From assembly GCA_038209155.1 (NCBI GenBank), contig JBBQYA010000004.1:1-56434 (forward strand): a stretch of 56,434 nucleotides of DNA, written 5' to 3'. Position 1 is the stretch's first letter, and every line of letters starts with the position of its first letter. Shown here one piece after another: positions 35,440-45,900 of the stretch. The notes beneath the pieces were generated by a model. It ran no database searches. It was given only the letters and a program-made list of their open reading frames with translations, and had not been told where the DNA came from. This stretch comes from JBBQYA01 sp038209155. Its GTDB lineage: Bacteria; Bacteroidota; Bacteroidia; Sphingobacteriales; Sphingobacteriaceae. The translations under genes and the position numbers were made by a program.

Positions 35440-36930
35440 ATGAGAAAATTTAATTTCGCAAAATCATTTAAAATCCTCTCTCTCTCACTTGTCCTTTTAT
35501 CAAGTTCAATTTCTGCCAAAGTCTTCCCTGAAAAAGTAAATAATCCTGATCCAGATTCTGCATCTATTTTATTTTTAATGGCCAACGATTTTATTTTTGA
35601 TTCTATTTCAGCTCCTGAAATACAATTAGTAAAGCCAGAAATTCTACCGAGTTTTGCTACAGAAGTCTATATCAAAAGATTAGATTCTATAGAAAGAGAA
35701 ATTCCATTGCCTCATAATCAATATGTACAAGGTTATATAGAAATGTATGCAAACCGAAAGCGGGAAATGATGTCTCGAATGCTTGGTTTGTCCGATTATT
35801 ATTTTCCACTTTTCGAAAAAACACTAGAAGAGCAAGGTTTACCTACAGAATTTAAATATTTAGCAATTGTAGAATCTGCTTTGAATCCTTTGGCGGTTTC
35901 CAGAGTTGGAGCTACTGGACTATGGCAGTTTATGTATGCCACAGGTAAACAGTATAAATTAAATGTCGATACATATGTAGACGAACGCAGAGATCCAGCA
36001 AAAGCAACTTTCGCCGCTACTCAATATTTTAAAGATATGTATGCCATTTATGGCGATTGGTTATTAGTAATTGCTTCCTATAACTGTGGAGCCGGAAACG
36101 TAAACAAAGCCATTCGTAAATCAGGTGGTGCTATGGATTTTTGGGCAATCAGAAAATATCTTCCGGAAGAAACTCGTGGGTATGTCCCTGCATTTATAGC
36201 AGCTACTTATGTAATGAACCACGCTAGAGAGCACAATATTTTTCCGGTTTACCCATCGTTTAATACAAATAATGATACTGTAATGTTGGTTAATCCTGTT
36301 TCATTTAGTCATTTGTCTGCTATGCTGGGTGTAGATATGGAAGAATTGAAAGCCTTAAATCCGGTTTATAAAAAGCAATTTGTAAACGCAAGCCAGTTTG
36401 TAGCTAAGTCGATTACATTGCCTATCGAAAAGAAATTGTTGTTTGCCTCCATTCGGGATTCTGTCTATTCTACTGCACCATTTGGAAATCAAATGCAGAT
36501 AGTTTTAGCTTCCGAAAATGAGCATAAAACAGAAACAAGAATTATTAATAAAACAATAACTTACAAAGTAAAAAAAGGGGAAAGTTTGTCAATAATTGCA
36601 AGAAAATATCATGTTGATGTTCAAGATTTAAAAGTTTGGAACAAACTAAAATCTACAAAACTAGTAATTGGGCAACCATTAAAAATAAAAACCTCATCAA
36701 AAATCAACGTGAATGCAGAAGAAACTGAGTCTGTTGCAAAACGTGAAACTGCACAACAAACAATAGCTCGTCAGTACAAATTCTATAAAGTTCGCAAAGG
36801 CGATTCACTTTGGAGCATTGCAGACAAGCACAAAGGTTTGACAGTAGAAAAAATTAAATCAATGAACAAAATCAAAACAAATAATGGATTGAAAGCTGGT
36901 GCATTAATTAAAGTTGGCTTTAAAGGCTAA
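35440..36930 (+). CDS. MltD-like lytic transglycosylase with two LysM domains
   Basis: A 496-residue secreted protein: signal peptide (about 1-26), an SLT domain (about 115-260) with catalytic Glu145 in IVESALNP and the VGATGLWQF and SYNCGAGNV motifs, and two LysM repeats (about 373-417 and 447-492) that bind peptidoglycan. It cleaves the MurNAc-GlcNAc bond with anhydro-sugar formation. It resembles E. coli MltD in domain order. It is the last gene of the long plus-strand run, followed by a terminator. Confidence 0.93.
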   Translation: MRKFNFAKSFKILSLSLVLLSSSISAKVFPEKVNNPDPDSASILFLMANDFIFDSISAPEIQLVKPEILPSFATEVYIKRLDSIEREIPLPHNQYVQGYIEMYANRKREMMSRMLGLSDYYFPLFEKTLEEQGLPTEFKYLAIVESALNPLAVSRVGATGLWQFMYATGKQYKLNVDTYVDERRDPAKATFAATQYFKDMYAIYGDWLLVIASYNCGAGNVNKAIRKSGGAMDFWAIRKYLPEETRGYVPAFIAATYVMNHAREHNIFPVYPSFNTNNDTVMLVNPVSFSHLSAMLGVDMEELKALNPVYKKQFVNASQFVAKSITLPIEKKLLFASIRDSVYSTAPFGNQMQIVLASENEHKTETRIINKTITYKVKKGESLSIIARKYHVDVQDLKVWNKLKSTKLVIGQPLKIKTSSKINVNAEETESVAKRETAQQTIARQYKFYKVRKGDSLWSIADKHKGLTVEKIKSMNKIKTNNGLKAGALIKVGFKG

Positions 36931-36953
36931 ATTATTTCATCATAAAATAAAAC

Positions 36954-36980
36954 AAAAACCCGGCTTAGGTCGGTTTTTTT
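36954..36980 (+). terminator. Intrinsic terminator after the lytic transglycosylase gene
   Basis: AAAAACC (36954-36960) pairs with GGTTTTT (36972-36978), extended by a G-C pair with a one-base bulge, followed by T residues. It separates the transglycosylase gene from the maeB promoter. Confidence 0.6.
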
Positions 36981-37011
36981 GTTTTAAGCCTGCATATAAT
37001 TGCTACTTTTG
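36978..37011 (+). promoter_or_regulatory. Bacteroidota-type promoter for maeB
   Basis: TTTG (36978-36981), a 22-nt spacer and TACTTTTG (37004-37011) match the phylum's -33/-7 consensus (TTTG, TAnnTTTG). Transcription would start near 37017, about 15 nt before the maeB ATG. It begins in the T tail of the preceding terminator. Confidence 0.65.
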
Positions 37012-37032
37012 GTTTTTTCGAAATTATAATTT

Positions 37033-39303
37033 ATGTCAAAGTCGAGCCGAAAGCAGGATGCTCTGGATTATCATAGCAATGGTAGACCCGGAAAAATTGA
37101 GGTTGTACCTACAAAAGCCACCAATTCGCAGCGAGATTTATCTTTAGCCTATTCGCCAGGAGTTGCAGAACCCTGTTTACGAATTGCCGACAATGTAGAG
37201 GATGTTTATAAATATACCGCTAAGGGAAATCTGGTAGCAGTAATTAGCAATGGAACTGCAGTTTTAGGTTTAGGAAATATCGGACCTGAAGCTTCCAAAC
37301 CAGTAATGGAAGGAAAAGGACTATTATTTAAAATTTTTGCAGATATTGATGTTTTCGATTTGGAATTAAATGTAACCGATGTGGATGCATTTGTTAACAC
37401 CGTAAAAGCATTAGAACCAACTTTTGGAGGAATAAATTTAGAAGATATCAAAGCTCCAGAATGTTTTGAAATTGAAACTAGATTAAAAGCAGAACTTTCT
37501 ATTCCGATCATGCACGATGACCAGCATGGAACGGCAATCATTTCTTCGGCTGCATTATTAAATGCGTTGGAAATTCAGAAAAAAAATATTTCAAAGGTTA
37601 AAATTGTGATCAACGGCGCAGGTGCAGCCGCTATTTCTTGTTCCAAATTATACCTTTCTATGGGTGCAAAGCTGGAAAACCTAGTTATGCTGGATCGTAC
37701 AGGAGTAATTCGCACAGATAGAGAAGGACATTTGGATGAAACCAAACGATTTTTTGCCACCAAAAGAAACATTAAAACATTGAATGATGCGATAAAAGAT
37801 GCTGATGTTTTCATTGGATTATCTTCTGCTGATATTCTTACCGCAGAAATGTTGAAGAAAATGGCCAAAAATCCTATAGTATTTGCCATGGCGAATCCAA
37901 ATCCAGAAATAGATTACAATTTGGCTATAGCGACGAGAAAAGATATAATTATGGCAACTGGAAGATCAGATTTTCCGAATCAAGTAAATAATGTCTTAGG
38001 ATTTCCCTACATTTTTAGAGGAGCATTGGATGTAAGAGCAAAATGCATCAATGAGGAAATGAAAATTGCGGCTGTAAAAGCAATTGCAGAATTGGCTAAA
38101 AAACCTGTTCCGGAAGCTGTAAACTTAGCTTACAACAAAAACAATATCAAATTTGGGAGAGATTACATTATTCCAAAACCTATCGATTTTAGATTAATAA
38201 CATCTGTATCCCCTGCAGTTGCTAAAGCAGCAATGGATTCTGGGGTTGCAAAAAATCCAATTACTGATTGGGATGCTTACCATGAAATATTGAAAAAGCG
38301 ATTGGGATTGGACGATAAGATGATGAGATCTATCACCAATAAAGCAAAATCGGCACCTAAAAGAATAGTTTTTGCGGAAGCAGACAATTATAAAATTTTA
38401 AAAGCTGCCCAAATAGTTTTTGAAGAAGGGATCGCGACTCCTATTTTACTTGGAAATGTAGATAAAATAAAAACATTAATTCGAGAACATTCTTTGGGTT
38501 TAGAAGGGGTTGCTATTATAGATCCGATGGAACAGCAAGCGAAACTAAATGAATATGGGGATATTCTTTTTAATAAAAGAAAAAGAAGAGGAATCACATT
38601 GTATGAAGCCAGAAAATTAATGCGGGAGCGTAATTATTTTGGATCTGCTATGGTAGAGTTAGGGGAGGGAGACGCTTTAATTAGTGGTTTGACAAGAAAT
38701 TACCAAAGCACTATTAAACCTGCTTTGCAGATAATTGGAACAGAAAAAGGTGTAAATAGAGTGGCAGGAATGTATATGATGTTAACCAAAAAGGGGACGG
38801 TGTTCTTTGCTGATACAACAGTAAATATTGACCCAGATACTCAAGAATTGGTGGACATTACTTTATTAGTAAACAGATCAGTTAAAAAATTTAATATTCA
38901 ACCTAGAATAGCTCTTTTATCGTATACCAATTTTGGTGCATCGGAAGGAACAACGCCAATAAAAGTACGCGATGCAGTAAGTTATTTACATAAAAATCAT
39001 GCAGATATTATTGTAGACGGGGATATACAAGCAAATTTCGCCATGAATGAATCTTTATTAGCAGACAATTTTCCATTTTCGAAACTGGCAGGTGGCATTG
39101 CCAATACCTTAATTTTTCCCAATCTTGAATCTGGAAATATGTCGTATAAATTATTGCAAGAATTGGGTGGAGCAGAAGCAGTTGGACCCATATTATTGGG
39201 TTTGAACAAACCAGTACACATTTTACAATTAGGAAGTTCGGTAAGAGAGATCGTAAACATGGTGACTATAGCCGTAGTGGATGCTCAATCAAAAGAAAAT
39301 TAA
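37033..39303 (+). CDS. maeB: NADP-dependent malic enzyme with phosphotransacetylase-like C-terminal domain
   Basis: A 756-residue MaeB-type enzyme converting malate to pyruvate and CO2 with NADPH production. The malic enzyme half (about 1-420) has YSPGVAEPC, the metal/substrate region IMHDDQHGTA, and the nucleotide-binding VINGAGAAAISCSKLY. Residues about 430-756 resemble phosphotransacetylase (for example VFAEADNYKILKAAQ); this part is normally regulatory and not catalytic. Length matches the family (about 760). It is the first gene of the maeB-ruvA-sprA group. Confidence 0.96.
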   Translation: MSKSSRKQDALDYHSNGRPGKIEVVPTKATNSQRDLSLAYSPGVAEPCLRIADNVEDVYKYTAKGNLVAVISNGTAVLGLGNIGPEASKPVMEGKGLLFKIFADIDVFDLELNVTDVDAFVNTVKALEPTFGGINLEDIKAPECFEIETRLKAELSIPIMHDDQHGTAIISSAALLNALEIQKKNISKVKIVINGAGAAAISCSKLYLSMGAKLENLVMLDRTGVIRTDREGHLDETKRFFATKRNIKTLNDAIKDADVFIGLSSADILTAEMLKKMAKNPIVFAMANPNPEIDYNLAIATRKDIIMATGRSDFPNQVNNVLGFPYIFRGALDVRAKCINEEMKIAAVKAIAELAKKPVPEAVNLAYNKNNIKFGRDYIIPKPIDFRLITSVSPAVAKAAMDSGVAKNPITDWDAYHEILKKRLGLDDKMMRSITNKAKSAPKRIVFAEADNYKILKAAQIVFEEGIATPILLGNVDKIKTLIREHSLGLEGVAIIDPMEQQAKLNEYGDILFNKRKRRGITLYEARKLMRERNYFGSAMVELGEGDALISGLTRNYQSTIKPALQIIGTEKGVNRVAGMYMMLTKKGTVFFADTTVNIDPDTQELVDITLLVNRSVKKFNIQPRIALLSYTNFGASEGTTPIKVRDAVSYLHKNHADIIVDGDIQANFAMNESLLADNFPFSKLAGGIANTLIFPNLESGNMSYKLLQELGGAEAVGPILLGLNKPVHILQLGSSVREIVNMVTIAVVDAQSKEN

Positions 39304-39347
39304 TAAATCTTATTTTGAATTAATATTTTCAACCTTATATTTTTTTT

Positions 39348-39932
39348 ATGATCGCATTTATTGAAGGCAAATTGGTTTTTAAAAGTCCAACTCATGTTCA
39401 TCTTCTTACAGGTGGTGTGGCTTACCATATCAATATTTCTTTGCATACTTTTTCTCAACTGCCAGAAGGCGAATTTTGTAGATTACATACTCATTTAATT
39501 GTAAAAGAAGATTCACATACTCTTTTTGGATTTGTGGAAGAAGGAGAAAAGAAACTTTTCGGAAATTTGATTTTGGTTTCAGGAATTGGGCCTAATACTG
39601 CAAGAATCATGCTTTCTTCTATTACACCTACAGAAATACAGCAAGCAATTATCGTCGGCGACGTTCCTACCATACAGCGTATAAAAGGAATTGGACCTAA
39701 AACTGCTCAACGCGTAATTTTGGAATTGCAAGACAAATTAAAAAAAGAAGGAAGCAATTCTTTAATTTCTATGCCTCGTAACAATACTGTTAAAGAGGAA
39801 GCGTTATCAGCCATGATTATGTTAGGGTTCGCAAAAAGCGTTGCAGAAAAAGTTGTTTCTGATGTTTCTAAAATCCATGGAGAAGAACTTTCTGTGGAGC
39901 AATTGATAAAAATATCCCTCAAAAGCCTTTAG
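39348..39932 (+). CDS. ruvA: Holliday junction DNA helicase subunit RuvA
   Basis: A 194-residue protein that binds four-way junctions and loads RuvB. The N-terminal OB domain (about 1-63) starts with MIAFIEGKL. Two helix-hairpin-helix motifs follow, GIGPNTARIML and RIKGIGPKTAQRVILEL, and the C-terminal three-helix domain III (about 140-194) contacts RuvB. RuvB is not in this window. It sits between maeB and sprA, an order I recall in other Bacteroidota. Confidence 0.95.
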   Translation: MIAFIEGKLVFKSPTHVHLLTGGVAYHINISLHTFSQLPEGEFCRLHTHLIVKEDSHTLFGFVEEGEKKLFGNLILVSGIGPNTARIMLSSITPTEIQQAIIVGDVPTIQRIKGIGPKTAQRVILELQDKLKKEGSNSLISMPRNNTVKEEALSAMIMLGFAKSVAEKVVSDVSKIHGEELSVEQLIKISLKSL

Positions 39933-39963
39933 ATAGTTCTGAATTTAAAAATCTATTTTCATA

Positions 39964-42900
39964 TTGAGATCTGTTAAATCCACACTTTTTCTATTATTTG
40001 CAATAGCGGCTATTATTTTTTCGGTGGTATGGTCTTCTGTTGCAAGAGAAAGAATTTACAGTCCTAATACATCAGCCATAGATACTGGTGAACTGAGATA
40101 TCCAATTCCAGATGAATCTGGGGTTTTGGATAATAAACCCAATACAATAGATTTAAAATCCCCCAAAAATATTGAACGCAGAGTAGAATATGATCCAAAA
40201 CTCAAACAATATATAATAACAGAAACCATAGGCGGCCGTTTTTTCAGAAGTCCGCAATATTTAAGTTTTGAAGAATATCAGAAATACGAAGCCCAGCAAA
40301 ACAAAAACGAATATTGGAAACAAAGAAGTTCAGCAACCGATTTGGTTCAAAACAAAGGAATTGTACCAAAATTATATGTAAACAATCAGGTTTTTGATCG
40401 AATTTTTGGCGGAGGTTCAGTAGATATTAGACCACAAGGGTCGGCAGAATTGATTTTCTCAGGTAAGTTTAACAGAAATGAAAATCCTGCGTTCTCTGAA
40501 CGAGCTAAACGAACTGGAAATTTTGATTTCGATCAGAAAATACAAATGAATGTGATTGGAAATATTGGTGATAAATTAAAAGTTATTACCAATTTCAATA
40601 CAGAATCACAGTTTGATTTTGAAAATCAAGTAAAATTAGATTATACTGGCTATGAAGATGAAATTATAAAAAAGATAGAAGCTGGAAATGTTAGTTTACC
40701 ATTAAGTGGCTCACTGATTACAGGTAGCCAAAGTTTATTTGGTATCAAAACTCAGCTTCAGTTCGGAAGATTAACAATGACTTCTGTTTTTTCGCAACAA
40801 AAAAGCGAGCCGAAAGAGATTAATATTACGAGTGGAGCCCAAACTAGTAATTTTAGATTTTCTGCGGATAGTTACGAGGCCAATAAACATTATTTTTTAT
40901 CAGATTATTTCAAAGATAATTACGAGGCAGCCTTTGTAAATCCTCCGTTTATTCAATCCCAAATTGCTATCAATTTGGTGGAGGTTTTTATCACAAATGA
41001 AACCAATAAGTTTGATGATGCAAGAAATGTTATTGCCTTTATAGATTTGGGAGAAGACACGGTTTTTAATAAAAACCAAGTTCAAGGTGGTTTGAATCGA
41101 CTACCAAATTCTAGAAGAGATACCATTAATCTGGATAATGGTTCCACTTATGTGGTTCAGCCTTCCAATAATTTAATTGATAATTTACCACCAAACGTTC
41201 GACAATCAAAAGATAATACCATTGATTCTTATTTCAACGGTAATGGAGCAAATGACAATTTTTCTAAACTTACCAATGCCAGAAAACTTACTTCAAGAGA
41301 ATTCACTTTCAATCCCACATTAGGTTATATTTCTTTAAGTAGATCGCTAAATGCTGCAGAAGTATTGTCGGTTGCGTTTAGATACACCATAAATGGAGTC
41401 GAATATCAAGTAGGTGAGTTTTCCACGGATAGGCCTTTAGATCCATTAAAACCTGATGTACTTTATACCAAATTATTAAAAAATGCAACCTTAAAAACCA
41501 ATTTGCCGACTTGGGATTTGATGATGAAAAACATTTATCCATTGAATGCTTTCCAGATCAATGAGAAAAATTTCAGATTAAATGTGGTTCGATTAGATGA
41601 ATCTACAGGAATTGAAAGACAGGTAATTACAGAAGGAATGAAAACATCTGGACAGCAATTTATTCAATTATTAAATGTAGATAGATTAAATACTCAACAA
41701 GCCGCTAGACCTGATGGTATTTTTGATTTTATTGATAATGTGACTATAGATAGAGCCAATGGTAGAATAATATTTCCTGTAAGAGAACCATTTGGAAGTA
41801 ATTTAAAAAATAAATTCGACCCTTCCGAAACCAAACTTATTGAGAAATATGTCTTTCAGCAATTATACGATACAACTAAAAATGCTGCACAACAGTTTCC
41901 AGAAGTGAATAAATACTTTATTATAGGTAGTTATCAAAGTACTTCAAGTTCAGAATTTTCTTTGAATGCATTTAATATCCCACAAGGCTCGGTAGTAGTG
42001 ACTGCTGGAAACACAATTTTGACGGAAGGAAGTCAATATACTGTCGATTATAATGTAGGTAAAGTAAAAATCATCGACGAAAGTTATTTGAATTCTGCAA
42101 TTCCTATTAAGATAAAATTAGAAGCTCAACAACTATTTCCACAACAAAAAACATTTTTAGGAACTCGTTTTGACTATAAATACAGTCAGAATTTAAATTT
42201 AGGAGGAACTGTTCTTCGATTATCTGAAAGACCTATTACTCAAAAGGTAAATATAGGAGAAGAGCCAATATCCAATACGATGTATGGATTGGACGGAAAT
42301 TATCGATCCGATTCTAGATTTCTTACCAATTTGGTGGATCGTTTACCTTTTATTGAAACAAAAGAAACTTCCAGTATTACCTTAAATAGTGAATATGCTT
42401 ATCTGCAACCTGGTCATTCTAGGGCATTAAACACGCCGGGAAACAGAGATGGAATTTCTTATATAGATGATTTTGAAGCAAGTTTATCTATTATTGATTT
42501 AAGAAATCCGCAGCAATGGTCACTTTCTAGTACTCCACAACTATTTCCAGAATCCAATACTTTTCAATTAGACAATGGATTCAATCGTGCACAGCTTTCT
42601 TGGTATAATATTGATCAATTGTTTTTTCAAAAAAATAATAGTGCCACACCCAGAAATATTAGAGATGATAAAAATCAATTATCTAACCACTATTTGCGCC
42701 AAGTATTAGAACAACAGGTATTTCCGAATCGGCAAACTGAAAGTGGGCAAGCAAATATTTTAACCACCTTTGATTTATCCTATTTTCCAAATAAAAGAGG
42801 TCCCTATAATTACACCACAACCAATTTAAATACCAATGGAGATTTATTAAATCCAGCTTCTCGTTGGGGAGGAATTTACAGAGGAATAACTTCAACAGAT

Positions 42901-45900
42901 TTTGAAGCTTTGAATGTCGAGTTTATTGAATTTTGGGTAATGGATCCATTTTATTATGATCAGAATGCAAGAGGTGGAGATTTGTATTTTAATTTAGGTT
43001 CTATCTCAGAGGATGTATTGAAAGATGGTAGAAAATCGGTAGAAAATGGCTTGCCTATTAATGGAGATAATTTCGGAGTAGATACCACAGTTTTCGGTAG
43101 AGTACCCTCTATTGAACCTGTAACTCAAACCTTTGACAATGAAGCCAATTCAAGAAAAAATCAAGACGTGGGTTTTGATGGTTTGTCTACAGAAAATGAA
43201 AAAACGTTTTTTGCAAATTATCTCCAAACCCTATCTACTGTGCTTGCACCCGGTTCGCCTGGATTAATAGAGGCACAAAATGATCCATCTAATGACGACA
43301 ATATTTATTTTAGAGGTACGAAATTAGATGATGATAAGGCTGATCTATTAACCAGATATTCCAAAATAAATAATACGGAAGGCAACTCCAAAACTAGTGA
43401 CCAATCAAGAGCAGATTTTGGGGTAGAAGTGGGTGCTACTACACTAATACCTGATGCAGAAGATGCCAATAGGGACAATAATATAAGTAAAGAGGATGAA
43501 TATTTTCAATATAAAATTTCTATGCGACCTCAAGATTTGGTGATAGGGCAAAATTATATAACAGATGAAGTATTAAGTACTGTGAAATTGGAAAATGGTA
43601 AAACGGAGTCTATAAAATGGTTTCAGTTTAAAATTCCAGTGATAGAAGGAACTCCTATTGGAGGAATTCAAGATTTTAAAACCATTCGTTTTATAAGAAT
43701 GTTTGTAACTAATTTTTCTGATACAACGACTTTACGATTTGCTCGTTTGCAATTGAACAGAGGAGAATGGAGAAAATATCTGCCATTACCTGGCAGACCA
43801 TTGAGAGTTCCAGATGATTACATAGGAGAAGTAGACGATAATACCTCCTTGTTTGATGTTAGCATTGTTAATGTGGAAGAAAATGCAAGTAGAAAACCAA
43901 TTCCCTATGTGTTGCCGCCCGGCATAGCACAGGAATTAAACGCAAGTAGTATTCGTGGAAATATTCGACAAAATGAGCAATCTTTAGTTTTGAGAGTTAA
44001 AGATTTGCGAGATGGATATGCAAGAGCTACTCATAAAAATACCGATTTTGATTTCCGAGCCTATAAAAGAATTGAAATGTTTATTCACGCTGAAGGCAAT
44101 CAAATAAAAGATGGTGATGTTACAACTTTCATTCGTTTTGGAACCGATTTCACTGCCAATTATTATGAATATGAAATTCCAATGCAAATTACACCTAATG
44201 GCGCTAACACAGAAGATCCTATATGGCCTAACAGTAATAAATTGGACATTTCACTTAGTGTATTACAAAATGCAAAACAGGAAAGAAACAATGCAAATGC
44301 CTCTTTATTAAAGGAATATTACTTTCAAGATGGGAATAATAGGGTGACGGTGGTAGGTTCACCAGATTTAAGCAGAGTAAGATCAATAATGATAGGGGTA
44401 AGAAATCCAAAGAGAAGGGCAGCTACTCAGAATTTTGATGACGGTGAAAATGTAAGTGCAGAAATTTGGGTAAACGAACTTAGGCTGACTGATTTTGATC
44501 AAGATGGGGGTTGGGCAGCTACAGCTAGAGCCACAGCAAAATTAGCTGATTTTGGAACGGTAACTGTTGCAGGAAGTAGAAGTACGCCTGGTTTTGGTTC
44601 TATTGATAAAAAAGTAGGGGAAAGAAGTAGATCAGATGATACTCAATTAGATATTTCTACTACAGCAGAAATAGGAAAGTTTTTTCCAGAATCTACAGGT
44701 TTGAAAATTCCAGTTTTTTATAATTATTCTCAAATTATCAGCAAGCCAGAGTACAGCCCGAGTGCACCAGATATTTTATTAACCGATTTAATCAACCAAA
44801 GTACTGGAGAAAGGCGTGATACACTTAGAAAATTAACCATAGATAAAACGGTAAGAAAAAGTATAAACTTTACCAATGTAAGAAAAGAAAAAACGAAACC
44901 AAATGCAAAAACCAGATTATATGATGTAGAAAATTTAAATGCATCTTATACTTACACGCATGATTTAAGAACAAACTACGATATTGAAAAAGACTTGACC
45001 GTAAATCATAGAGGTACTTTGGGATATAATTATGCCATTACTCCCAAAAATGTAAGGCCTTTTGATAAGTTTATTAAAAGCAAAAATTTGAATTTAATTA
45101 AAGATTTTAACTTTAATTACTTGCCCAATTTGCTTGCATTTAGGGTAGATGTAGATCGCTTGTACGAAGAAAATCAGTTGCGGAATTTAGATCCTAATTA
45201 CATTCCTCCTTCCGATATTTCTTCTATTACTTATAATAAATATTTTAGGATAACTCGGTTTTATAGTTTTAGATACGATATTACTAGAGCATTGAAAGTA
45301 GATTTTACTGCTCAAAATCTTTCCAATGTAGATGAGCCAGATGGAAGAATAGAAACAGCTTCGCAAAGGGATACCATTCTAAATAATTTGAAAAAATTTG
45401 GAAGAACAACCGATTATGATCATAATTTCAATGTGACTTATGCTGTTCCAATTACGAAACTTCCTTTTTTAGATTGGACCAAATTAGACGTAAGATATGG
45501 AGGAAGATTCCAATGGCAATCAAAACCATTGGTGCAAATAGAAAGAACAGGAACCGACTCTACCGATTTCGGAAACATAATTCAGAATTCGAGGTCAATA
45601 CAAGTGAATCCAACCTTTTCATTAACTACATTATATAATAGAAGCAAATTTTTAAAACAACTGAACACACCCAAGCGCCCTGTGCAAAGACCACCATCAA
45701 AGAAACCTGTAAAAGACGAACGAGGATTGGATGTGAAATCATTAGAAAAATTGGCATCTAAAAAAAAATCAGCAAAAGACAGTTTAGAAAAAGTAAAAAA
45801 ACCCCCTAATCAAAGTGTTTTAAAATTAGGCGCAAGATTACTGACTAGTGTGAAAATTGTAAGTGGAACTTATTCCAGAACAGATGCTACTGTGTTGCCA

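Noticed and set aside
36914..37147. 77-residue plus-strand frame between the transglycosylase gene and maeB
   Set aside because: It spans the terminator, the promoter and the maeB N-terminus in another frame; no credible protein features.
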